From Mesaphorura yosii (lineage: Eukaryota; Arthropoda; Collembola; Poduromorpha; Tullbergiidae): a stretch of 64,000 nt of DNA. Where the stretch lies: positions 62,001 through 126,000 of the forward strand of contig WIXG01000078.1 of NCBI GenBank assembly GCA_009869945.1, written 5' to 3'. Shown here in pieces: positions 51,401 to 62,879 of this stretch (positions are counted from its first letter, which is position 1; each line of letters opens with the position of its first letter). Under the pieces are notes generated by a model that saw only the letters and a program-made list of their open reading frames with translations, was not told the origin of the DNA and searched no databases. Position numbers and translations under genes: made by a program.

Positions 51401-52538
51401 TATTGTCGCCCCATTATAACTTGCTTACGTGCATTTTGTTTTCCTGCCAAAACTTCTTTGTCGGGTCTCCTTCCGATATCGAAGCGCCTTTGAAAGTTGA
51501 CGATGCGAAGCAGAAACAACGGCGATCAACTGCCGGGCGACATGAAAAGTAAATTTAAGATCTCTAACTCTAATTCATGGCAATAAATGCATTTCCATGC
51601 AGCAAAAACCTTCAGAGACGATGATTCTGAGACCGCTGACTCAAAAATTCGATAACTTCATTTTAACTAGTAAACAGAAGCAATATTTTCAAGTCTCGGC
51701 TGAATTCCGAAGATGAATCACGACACATGGAATCAGACAATTCCCAGAGATGCGACGCTGGCCAGGATGATGCGCACCCCGAAGAAATATATGTAGATGA
51801 GATAATGATTGTTTTACCTCAAGTTCAACTCACACGCTAAACACCTGCATCGCATTTTGCACGCGAGCTTCACAATAATGTGAGTAAGTGTAAGAGTATT
51901 ACTAAAAGTATGAGCGATGAGCGAATTGTTTTTCCCAAACTGCTACGCTAAACGTCTTGATGTAAAAAGGTCATTAATTTCAGGGAAAAACTTCGAAAAC
52001 TACAATTCATGGTGCAGTCAAGCGATTACAAAGCGCAGAACTTTGTCTAATAATTCGCGATTAATGATTAAATGTGGGAACTTCAACAAAACTGTCAGCT
52101 ATTAAAATTTACGATTCACGTTAATTGTCCACCATCCGGTCGCGCATTGCTCATGCTCGATTTGCCATGAGTTTTACTTACCTTGTAGTCTTGCTGCTGC
52201 CAGAAATAGTATCCCATGAAAACTACTGGCCGGCAATTGAGTCGTGAGTAAAAAGGCTTCGAAAGCACTCGTTCCTGAACTGCAGCCCGAAACTGGACCA
52301 CGTCGACGAGGCCATCGACGATCGCGCAGTTTGTAAGGTTCTTCCGCACTTTGCCATCAAAGTCGTCGCTTGTGAACACAATGTCGCGAGATGTGAGATG
52401 TGCAACGAGGTCGGGTCGCCTTGCCCATACTATTGTATTGACAATCAGTCGGTAGATGACGAAGAGGCTCATAAATATTATGTATACTGGTAGGATGAGA
52501 ATGATGATCAGGATCCAGAGAAGTAGTGGCATCAACAT
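48486..52538 (-). CDS. WSD-family wax ester synthase / diacylglycerol O-acyltransferase
   Basis: The enzyme transfers an acyl group from acyl-CoA to a fatty alcohol or diacylglycerol to make wax ester or triacylglycerol, at the ER membrane. Exons 52538-52182, 49835-49240, 49158-48869, 48784-48642 and 48554-48486 join in frame to 484 aa, a normal family length. An N-terminal hydrophobic segment (about residues 4-35) anchors it, followed by an Arg-containing cytosolic flank. The catalytic motif HHxxxDG is present as HHFNGDG (His174, His175, Asp179, Gly180), preceded by PLWEILVV. The WSD C-terminal domain is seen in exon 3 (LPLGGGLNDFYEF, ISSVPGPANDVYIMG) and exon 4 (GMNAAITS). The first intron is 2.3 kb; the others are short. 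The last intron (48641-48555, GTGAGT...TTTTCAG, 87 bp) is in frame and stop-free, so an unspliced form would be 29 residues longer. The exact acyl acceptor cannot be told from sequence. Confidence 0.93.
49836..52181 (-). other. First intron of the acyltransferase gene
   Basis: The intron is 2346 bp long and phase 0, with donor GTAAGT and acceptor TTTCTTTCAG. It separates the membrane-anchor exon from the catalytic exon. I see no nested gene that I can support, though the plus strand at 51307-51552 is open. Confidence 0.85.
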
Positions 52539-53444
52539 CTTTGCGGGTGGTGAATGTATCCGGGTTCACGCAAGGCAAATCACGTTAGTGTCTGAACACT
52601 GGTGCTGACACGGGCACGCGTTCGGGTTTACATATCATTACTGATATTCTTGAGTTTACGATACGACGGTAAATCACAGAGCGCCGGTTCAAGCCATTGA
52701 AACTGGTTCCTGGTTTCCACTTCCACAGAGTTCAGCGCAACACGCACTTTTCGCAGAAAGTCGCGAATTCTTCTTGCAAAATTGCACTTGCAGTTGCAAT
52801 AGTCAAACAATCTGAGAAGAATGGAGCAATGCAATCGCAGCCCAGTCAGATGGTCGATACGATAATTTGCATATGGTTTTCAGGTTTTGAGACAAAAAAT
52901 ACGACTGCGACACGAGCAACAAGCAAGTGTTGAGTTAACAAGTTGGTGCAATGTTGTAATAGATTGACTTTCACTGGCAAATTGGTGTGGTTTGGACTGG
53001 CGAGGCGATATATGGCACTATGACACAAGCTACTCCTACCGTTCAATGTTTACTGCCACTGCAGCCGTCGTGCGTTGTCTCGTATTACATAACCCCCACA
53101 ACGAAAAGTAAGGAATCAAAAAGTGTCTCCTGCGGTCCACGTCCACAAGTCGAAGCGGTGAGATTTGTTTGATACGAACACAAAGCACGAGCCGCAACGC
53201 AGCGCAAAAGAAGTCAAAATTCTAAGATCTTGATTTGAGGCACTCACACGCACGCGCCGATATCGAGATAATGGTAACAATGGGCCGCGATTTGGTAATC
53301 GCCATCAAATCGAGAAGGGAAAATGTCACATGTGTGTGTGCGATTGAGTCATAAAGCCCAAACGCAACACGATCACAACCGAGTCACGACTCACCACAAT
53401 TGCTCTGTGCTCGGCGGTCAGCGGCAGCGGTAGGCAGCCCTTAA

Positions 53445-53481
53445 CCTATTCACCATTCCGTGGTGAATTTGGTCAAATAGG
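53445..53481. repeat. Short bulged hairpin
   Basis: The inner stem TTCACCA/TGGTGAA has a 5-base loop, and the outer stem is CCTATT/AATAGG. Its role is unknown and it may be chance. Confidence 0.4.
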
Positions 53482-56400
53482 CCATTATGGTAATTAAACT
53501 ATAAAATCTTGGCGTTGGCACTTAATATTCGTCGTCGTCTTCTTCTCTGAATTACGGTCGGACTGAATTAATTCTCAATACAGTATAGTGTTGGTTCCTG
53601 ATGCTTTACCGTTTGAGTATCTCAGTTGAATTGGCGAGCGAATTGCACAAACACGGCAGCGTACCTCACTAATTTGTTGATAAACTCGTTTTTGCTTCGA
53701 ATTCGCCAAGCAAACTACAAACTAGCGACCTGTATAATGTTATTATTATGAATTGCTCGTCGTCAGGTAGTCGTAGTGTAGTCGATTGTTGTGCGCCTGT
53801 GTCAGTGGCTTGACGAAGTATGTGACGAGAAGATGCTTGAGAGTTGTTTAATATTCTGCACATGTGAGAAGGTTCATTCATCATCAACGCAACTGCAAAC
53901 GCGACGCGGCGACGGTACTTTGAACGCTTGAGCACTACTTGCACTTTTAATCTCATCGTGCCGCGCCGCAGCACAGTTTGCGATTTCTTACGATTGTGAT
54001 TGCATTAACATTAAGTACATATAATGATAGTCATACAATCCACTGTACAGTAAAATTACGTACAAATTACAATTACATCATTGTTAACGACCCACCGAGC
54101 AGTTGAGTATACGATACAACTTTTGCTTTCATACACGTAGCACGTAGCCTTTTGTCTGACAATTGTAATACAATTGCAATAATGTAATAAAACAAGCAGT
54201 ACAAATCAGAGTGACTTTAATTACAATTACAGGACCGCTGACCGAGATCATGCTCGTGCTGTGCTTTGCTGGCGAGGCGATAGGAAGCGATAGGAACCCG
54301 TAGCAGGTGCAATGCGATGTGGGAACCCAGAAATTAATTTTTGCCTTTTGCACTTGCTTTGTTGCTACTTTGTATGCCATTTCATGCTGTCCAAATGATG
54401 TACGACTTCGACAATGTCTACGTCTGCCTATCTCGTGTAAGGAAATCATAACTTGACCGACGGACCGACCGTCTGAGCAAGCAGGAAGGATACGATACGA
54501 GACGGACATCACATTCTTATGCCCTACAGACAATTTTCGTGTGTTCGCGTAAATTCGTAGTTCGCAAATTTTAATCAATGCAAACGCACATTCATCATCA
54601 TGATGGGCAGGAAAATCCTCAGATAATTGAAGGAAGATAGCAAGCTCGAGTCGAGACAGGTTAATTCTTCTCCATGACGCTCATGACATAATTTGAGGTA
54701 AATTGTTCTTGATATTTGTCTTGTCCTGAGCTGCTCTGACGCTGATTGTACTGATGTATAGACATCGTCAAACGGCAATGAATCATGGACGTATTTGGAT
54801 TTGACGTGCCGTGCCGTGTCAGGTGGAACAGGTACGTGTTGCACGAAGGCCAGACCAGCCCAAGAGCAAAACAGATCTTGGTCTTCGTAACAATTTGACC
54901 AGCAGGCAAGGGTACATTTCGAAATGCACAATTAAATGTTTAATTGAATGTGTGTATCATCATTTTGACACAATTTGCAAAATATTTGCAATTCCATAAC
55001 GTAAAGCTTTGCAGATCATCATTTTTCATCATCATCTTCGGAAATCCTTGAAATGGCCATAACATTCATAATTAAGTGTGCAGCGTGCATTCCGATTCAG
55101 TCTGGCAGTCGGACGTAGAATTAACCTTCTTACATCAAGCTCAATTAGCAGAAGTAGCATTGCCTTGCTGTTTGGTAGATCGACATTCATTCGAATTCGA
55201 CAGCGTGGTAAGAAAATGAAAACACGGCAACACGCGCACACGGCTCGTCGTTCGTGAAATTGTGAGAATCATTATTGACACATATTACATGACCTATAAT
55301 AATGAACACCCCAAGACAGCTGCTTGCACTTGAGTTGGATATTGCATACACATCCTGCAAGCTGTAAGTGCAAAAGAGCAAGCGCATTGTTGAAAATCAT
55401 CGGCGAATTGAGACAACAATGAATCTGCTTGCTGCAATATAAAAACAAGGCAAAGGCAAACGAGTTGCATCTCATTAACTAAATACAATTTTATGCTCGC
55501 GCAAGGTCAACTCTCGTCACCCTCAATTTTACGGTTGGGTCCATAAGGAAAATATAGACAGCGTAAATTTATTGGCCTAATTTATTGTGAGTGCAATGTT
55601 AACAATGTAAACCTTGTCAGTGGCATTATATTTATTTTGCGTTAATTAAAACGCATAAAAAGAACCGTAACAGCTCAAGAGCACCTCAAAAACAAAAGGA
55701 GAGTGATAGCCCAAGAGATCTTATCCACACGGAACCCTGTAGAATTCGAAGCAATTAGCGACTGCAGTGCACAAAATGACAAAACCCACTATGTGCAAAT
55801 CTACTAAGGGTATTTATTCAATCAAATAAAGTAGAAGACCTGTAAATAATATCATTACTCCAATAGCATTTCATTAACAAGGGATATTAGTAGTGATAAA
55901 ATTCTATTTGTTGATAAACGATGAAGATTTTTTGTAGTTTATTTAACGTTTTTGCTGTCAAAGTAGTAAGAGTGACTCTTTTGTACCAAACTAGCTTATA
56001 TTAGACACTTTCAACTAAATGCAAAATGTTCAACTGTTTAACTCTGATAAACTTAGCTGATATTGCTTACACTTTTAAAGATAGTTTTTGCATCTTCTTT
56101 CAGTAACGTCGCCTATTTGCAGTTCTAGTGCAATGTAAAGAGTTACTCAAATTCTAAACTCCTTAAAAATCGTAGTCATTAAGTCAGGGTTGAGTTCGAG
56201 TTTAGTTTTAAAAAACTTGACTTGATGCAGACGTAGAATAGTAGAATTTGTGCTGAAGTTTTCCTACTTTGTGTCTCATGTAACTCAACAATTTGTGATT
56301 TGTGTAGCATGCAATTTCCCCACAATTGACTTTAGCTCAAAGCAGTACGCATGTCTGACAATTCACAACTCTCATTTTCTGACAAAATTCCTCACTTGAC

Positions 56401-56623
56401 CTTGGTTCTGCTTCCGGTCTCTCTCGCCTGTCTGTCTGTCCTCATGGTCATCGTCATTACATCAACTTTTGTCCAAAATTAGTTAGCCGACCGAAACACA
56501 TTACATGTAGCTATTTACATACAGAATATAATACAAAATTAATTAACGCACTAAATCTTATAAAATAATGGCTTAACGAAGCTGAAGTATTCTGAAATGT
56601 GATTAACTGTAGTCTGTACGCAC

Positions 56624-56819
56624 CCATCATAGTGACGCCAAAATTCCAAAGTGGTTTGTGTTTCGGCTGTTTCGGATGACGTGCCTCGAATTAATGCTGT
56701 GTTGATAGTAGTCTTCACGAGTTCTCGAGGATGACGTTGGTCGACGAGTCGACGTATTGGTGACTGAAGATTTCTTGAGCTTTCTCCCCCGATGATCGTT
56801 GGCGGTGATCTTGATGGTT
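56624..56819 (-). CDS. Candidate exon downstream of Acinus, unidentified
   Basis: The segment is bounded by TTTTCTAG (before 56819) and donor GTGCGT (after 56624). One frame is open and Ser/Pro/Thr-rich (EPSRSPPTIIGGESS, RGTSSETAETQTTLEFW), but a second frame is open too. It could be an alternative 3' exon of Acinus or belong to a separate gene. Weak evidence. Confidence 0.2.
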
Positions 56820-57170
56820 CTAGAAAACAAACCTGAAAGAAAGATAGTTTGGCAAGGAAGGGGACCATCTAAGTGCCTGCATTCATAAAAGTCATATAAA
56901 CACGAAAAGAGGAGGATGAAAGGAGTTGATTTAACACCTCACACATGAAGTGTAAGGTATCAAATCAGGTGCTACTACTCTAAACCTAAAATAAAGAGGA
57001 GTTGTCTTAATTAGGAAGGACTGGGACAAATTACGACATGTACAAAAGATAGGTTATTAGAAAAGTAAGGGCAGATTAAAGTAATAAACTAGGGTTAACT
57101 GTTGTTTGTTTGATCTTCTCATGAAACCCCACGAGGGATTGGAATCGCAAGTGGTCACTTGAGTAATTAT

Positions 57171-60100
57171 TTAACGATATCGCTGATCACGTTGTTGGTC
57201 ACGTTGAGCCATTTCGCTAATCCTTCTGTCTCTTTCAAGCATTCTTTGGCGACGAAGTTCCTCCTTTTCAGCAATCTATAAGTAGGAACAACTTCGTTGT
57301 TCATTTCCTTTGGTATATGGCAATATTCGCAATATGAAAACACTGAACTAACCTGCTGAGGAGTAAGCGGAAGCCAATAAATGCACGGAGTGGCCGCTGT
57401 CTTACGAAATAATTCATCTAAAGCTTTCCCAGTCTTAACAGGTTCCTTCCTATCTCTTTCACTAGCATGATCTGTTTACAAAATCATAACATTTAGATTT
57501 TAGACTGATTACTTGTATCATGTGTCCGGCTTCCAAATGAAGTTTACTATTGGCACCGTACCTCTACGAGAGCTTTTTTCGTCATGTGGTGACCTCGACG
57601 ACCTACGCGCTCGTTTCTTATCTAAATCTTTGTCCTTACTCAAGGAACGAGAGCGCCGTCTCACTCGTCCATCCTTTCCAACGTCCCAGGCACGAACCGA
57701 TGCTGAGGATTCCTAAGATATCATATGAAACAATTACCTTAGTCCAAACTTCGTTAGCAAGATTGCCTTACTTTAGTTGTTTCTTCAATTTTAGGCTTTT
57801 CGTCGCTTAGTTCCTTATTCCGCAGTTCGTCCAATTCTTCAGTCGTTGAGAAATCCACACGAAGATATTTTGTATTTGAAGCAGGCCAGGTGACGCCGTG
57901 TAAAGCAGCTCTTGTCTCCAGTGCGTGAGCCTCTTCCTCATACTAGAAGATAGGGGTATTTCAGAATATATTCCAATGTCACCAATTTCATTGTTTTAAG
58001 AAACGGAAAGAGCTTACCTTTACCACACACTTCGACTTGATTCTGTCTACCCAAAGATCGACAACATTTCCTGTACGCTGCAGCAACTCCCTTAACTGTG
58101 TCAATGTGAACGGCCTTACCAAATTAGTTATTTTGATCACTTCTGAAGGGGGATTTCTTGAAGGTGTCAATTCTTTTTCTTCGTCTTCAATCTACAAAAC
58201 ACACATTCATGACACTTATTCGCTCTCAGGAAACTGTTGCACGAACCCGAAATGATTCGTTAACTTACGATTTCACTAATCATACGCTTGCGTGATTTCG
58301 CTGGTTCGGCCTTTTCTTCAACACCATGTCTGTCTCCATTTTCGGCGAACTCATTTGAGATGGTTCGCGTGATGTGAATATCATCAAACTGACGCCCAAA
58401 GTTCCCATCGTCAAATGAAGCATCATGGACGTCCAGTTTGAGATCCTCGTCGTTTATGAATTCCAAGTCATGATAATAAGTCTGTACAAAATAGCAGAGG
58501 GCATTTAGCCAAATATTAAACAGTTACAACTAATAATTATAGACATTCAACTCACTTCTTTTAAGTGTTCCCATGTGGGATTACAGGTTGCAAATTCTTG
58601 GCCTTCCTTTACCTCCCTCTTTGCCCAACTCTTCTCCTCGTCATAATTCTCTGGGCGAGGTGCTTTATTTTGCACGTTTATTTTCCGCGGAATCCAAGGC
58701 TCTCTCTCCACCTCCACTGGAGTTTCAGTTTCTTCCTTCTTGTCTTTGTCATCATCACCAAAATCTAGTACTTCATCGCTAGCTAATTCTTCCGTACTCA
58801 TCTGTGATACTGATCGCTTTGCTGGAGGAGGTTTAGGCTGTGCAGGAGCTAAAGGCTTTGGTTCCTCTTTAATGTCAAATACAATTTCTCGACCACCACG
58901 CCGTGGTCTAGACACAGACGGTGTGGGCTTGACCGGGGCTGTATCCTCCGAAGATGACAGCTTTCGAGGTGGTTCAATAGGAACTGGCTTCGCAGTACTG
59001 TCTTCCTCTTGAAGCTTAGTAGGCGGAGGCCGCGGAGGAGACAACTCTTTTTTGAATCGCTCCGCTCTTGTCCTCAACGGAATCCTTTTACTTTCAGGAG
59101 GGGTTTCGTCGGGCTCAGTTTTGGCTTCCTCCACTAAGCAAAGTAATGAGCATTGGAAACGGCAATACAGATTACAGCTACCAGTGAATGCTTCTGTTTG
59201 GATCTTACCTTGTTCTTCCTGCGGAAGCTTACGTTCTTCTTTCTTAAGATCGAAAACGATTTCTCTACCACCTCTCTTTCTGCGAATCTCTTGCCGTTTT
59301 TCTTCTGCAGTTTTTTCCTCAGATTTCTCTTCTGGAATACTTTTTTCGGGTATGTTGTTTTCCCGTACTTTATCATCATGAGACATTTTATTAGCGTTGT
59401 TCAGAAGAGCCGCACTTCGAGTTTGTTGAGAGCCCCTCCTAGTTCTTACGCGACCTTCGTCTTCACCAGCAGGTTTTTCTTCTAAATTAGTAAATAAATT
59501 GAATAAATATGAGCCGATTTCAATGCTAGTGAGGCACGCAACACAATAGTGAAGTACCTGCGTGGATTGCTTCAGTTGTGTTAGCATTAACTTCTCGGCT
59601 ACTTCTTCGCCGAGGAGATGGTTCTTTTATCACCGTTTTTGCTTGCTCTACTTCCGGTTCTGATGATTTGGGAGGTTCATCCGCATGTACAACTTTTTGA
59701 GGAGACTTCTCTCTTTCAATTTTCTTAGGAGACTTGTCTTGTTTCACAGGCTCCACTTCTACTGCAGGTGGTTCAGGTTCCTTGTTACGGGAACTCTTTC
59801 TAGGAGACCTCTCTTGTGGTATCGGTTCTGGTTCCGGCTCTGGAATTGTCTTAACTGGCGACACTATTTTCTCCTGCTGCGTTACTGGAATGATCTTAAC
59901 TGGTGACACCACTTTCTCCTGCTGCGGTACTGGTTTCTCAACCGGAATCTCTGAAGGCTTGGCAGGGGATTTATATTCTGGAGGAGGTTCTTCACGTGGC
60001 TTGACTTCCACAGACTTAGTGGGTGACTGTGCTCTAAGCGGAGGTTCGCTGACAAGCACCATTGTTGGAGGAGGCGCCTGCTCTATGGTCCTCTTCGAAG

Positions 60101-60741
60101 GAGATTGGGACGGACTCTTCAGAGGGGATCCTCCTCCAGACTTTGTTGGACTGCTTCCTCCTTCGTCGGCACTTGCCTCCGATTCACGTTTTTTCTCTTC
60201 TGTAAAATACGCATGGTCAAAATTAACCCGTGCCAATCAACGGAAATATTAACAATCATCAACTAGTTTATTAATAATGTAACAAACCTAGGTATACTTT
60301 CTGGACTCGCTTTTGCTCATGAAATAATTCAGCTTGAGATGCAAAGTAGTCACGTAGAAAAGGATTTTGATCTGCTAGTTTTTGCTGGATCTAAAAAAGT
60401 TATTAATGTCAAAGAACTGCCAATATGATTATTGTGTGAACTTAATAAATTGCTTACCGAAATGTTAGGCAATTGTTCATCGTCCGCGGGTACAGCTTGA
60501 CGTTGTTTTTCAGTAGTTAAAAACTGCAAGCATACCGGCAAGAGCAAATTAATTTAAACTCTTAGTAAGTATTGGTGCCATTGAATGAAGTTTTGCATTT
60601 ACTTACCGCTTTTAACCTTTCGTATAAGTCCTTCTTGGATCCCGACTTGGAAAGTCCTCTTTTCTCCAATTCTTCTTTCAGATCAACCACCCGAAGTGAG
60701 CTCAATGGCTTCCCACTGACGACAAATTCGTTCGATGACAT
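57171..60741 (-). CDS. Acn: Acinus (SAP and RRM protein of the ASAP/PSAP complex)
   Basis: This nuclear factor works with RNPS1 and SAP18 at the exon-junction complex in splicing and transcript regulation, and in chromatin condensation during apoptosis. Twelve exons join in frame to 909 aa: 60741-60607, 60523-60458, 60390-60288, 60199-59558, 59481-59209, 59133-58556, 58481-58269, 58191-58018, 57942-57772, 57712-57562, 57471-57353 and 57275-57171. The SAP domain is at residues 11-45 (LRVVDLKEELEKRGL). A long Ser/Pro/Glu/Lys-rich middle follows, with a tandem QQEK(V/I)VSPVK repeat and two copies of RGGREIVFD (about 386-394 and 485-493). The RRM starts near 688 (VIKITNLVRPFTLTQLREL, LWVDRIKSK) and runs into exon 9. 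An RS-like stretch and the RNPS1/SAP18-binding motif (ALDELFRKTAATPCIYWLPL) precede the basic C-terminus. All introns are GT-AG and most are short. Confidence 0.97.
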
Positions 60742-62791
60742 GATGTAATTATTTCGCTGTGCAATGATTCACTAATACAAATCTTCTTATCGGCGCGGCG
60801 CCCGCTTGACTTATCCACTTGACGTTGGTAACATCCTATCACGTACGGATTGCGTACTTTGCAAGGAGTCAAGTTGCAAGTTGTTCAGTTGCAAATCAAA
60901 TCTGAATCTGGACTTCACCGATAACGAAATATTTTATGTAATTGCCAGTAAACGGAATTTGCAAATTCAGCCTCAATACGATTACTACGGCTCATGCAAA
61001 CAAACAACAGGATTTGAACGTAGCCAGCCAAACTAACAATACCGGAGATTTTCCTTGCTGAGCTGAGCCACGCCGCCTTTAAAAGCGAAACACAAAAGCA
61101 AATCGGGGCATCATGACTCAAGTTGCAACCGGTGCCGGACTTAATTAATACATTGCAGTTAAAGTTCTGCAACTGCAGCGTCATTTGGCAATTTGGGTGT
61201 ATGCATTCACGGCAAGTTAACAAAGATGTCGATCAAACTCAAAGAGCCTTCGACTCGAATGGGTCAACGAGAATACAATACAGCGCTTTACGTCTTATTT
61301 TTGATGGTACGCGCAATGGCACATTTGTCAGCAAAAGCAAAATGAAGATTCCGAATTCGCAATTCTCACCCTGCTGCTGAAAGTGATTCTCAACATTCTC
61401 AAGAAATTGTGTTGACTTTCCGACCTGTTTCTTGATAAACACTTTCTACTTGCAAATATAAAATGTCATGTCCTCTTACCACTTCTCGCAGTCACAAATC
61501 AAAAAGCCATCATTTCAATCAAGTGCACTTAAGTGGCAGGAGCCATCTGTACTGAAGGTACTTGGAAAGGTCAATTTATTCGACAAACATGACGCCCCAT
61601 CATTCATTCATGCATTTAATGAGACTCGCTTTTTGTTTTCGAGGAACGCCATGGGCATGACATGACCTTGGCATTTGAACCATATTTTTACGAGCGTAAT
61701 TTGATGTGGCTGTTTTACACACTGCTGGAACCTAGATCAGTACGATGTATGAGAGGCTTGTCTTGCAGAGAAACCGCAGTTTGATCCCTCATTCCCTTCT
61801 GTAAGCTGCATTCAAGACTGCAAAAACGAGCAAGATGAAATGAGCGTCATAAAAGATTTGGTGCATTGCGGAAACTCGAGACCGCCCGGGACGAGAACAG
61901 TAACACAAACATTACGATACGGGATAGAAACAGATGAATACGAAATTCGAAGGAAAAGGAACCCCTTGGAGAAAACACATCGCACAGATGCAAGTTAACG
62001 CGCTCAAGCTCCTACGAACTGTGAGGTATGGGCACGGGATACGGCATGGCATACAGATGATTTTGCGAAAATACAGGTAGTGAGCAGTACCTCATTCGTT
62101 CTAGATAGCGTACTTGTCTCGTATTGTGCTCAATTCTCACAACGTGCAAAGAAGTTCTCGTGAGTTACGTGCTTTGTGGTCAACTCAAGTCAGTTGTTGG
62201 TTAGCTGTTGGCTCGCACGTAGTCAAGATAATCAACAGACAACACCAATAAAATTATTAAGATAATGTAGGTCGATCAAGCATCCACATGTAAAATTCAC
62301 AGTAATAATATTTGGTGCCTGAAGTTAATCAGTTCGTTAATCCGTAGTTAGTGTGTTACCGCAGCTCGCTTGCCAATCAGTTAATTCTGCGCTCTGTGAT
62401 CCTTTGCGAAGTGCGACAACAAAAAGGTTGATTTGCTCCGGACTTCTACTTGCCACGGCCACGTTAAGTCCGAATTCCTAATTGCTGCTGAGTTATATAA
62501 TCAAAGACTGACTTGGTTGATATTTGACTAGCTTCAAGAGCCTATTTTATTCTTGCATTGTGATACGCAACATTTGATTGTGCAACGGCGAAAGTTTTGT
62601 CCTATTCTAATTGCTCATTGCTTAGCTTGAAGAAATAACTTATTGTCCAGGATCTTCAGATAAACTTCCTTGCCGGTTTATCCATTAAAACCGAGTGTCC
62701 AAATCTTGCATCGAATTACTGCACTACTCAACTGGTTAGTCCATAATTGGTCAGTCCGATTTCGCGATTGGTGTTGACAGTGCACTCCTCG
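60742..62791. other. Region upstream of Acinus and of the next gene
   Basis: The two genes are divergent, so this stretch should hold both promoters. I see no supported coding sequence; open frames at 60806-61036 and 61468-61665 lack motifs. Confidence 0.5.
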
Positions 62792-62879
62792 CAAAAAAAG
62801 GTACGTACGAATTTGGATGATCAAGTGATAAGCTTAGGCTTGATGTAATAAAGTAAGACACTTGTGCGTTTTCTTACAG

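Larger units (their letters stand above)
52539..57170. other. Intergenic region between the acyltransferase and Acinus
   Basis: It contains the acyltransferase promoter on the left and the Acinus 3' untranslated region on the right. No poly(A) signal of the AATAAA or ATTAAA type is visible on the minus strand between 57170 and about 56860. A short hairpin sits at 53445-53481 and a candidate minus-strand exon at 56624-56819. Other open frames (53669-53974, 54129-54578) have no motif or splice support. Confidence 0.5.

Noticed and set aside
54129-54578. 149-codon minus-strand frame
   Set aside because: No motif, no promoter or splice sites, composition like other chance frames here.
58565-60252. 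Ser/Leu/Phe-rich plus-strand frames across the Acinus exons
   Set aside because: They are antisense shadows of the Ser/Pro/Glu-rich Acinus coding sequence.
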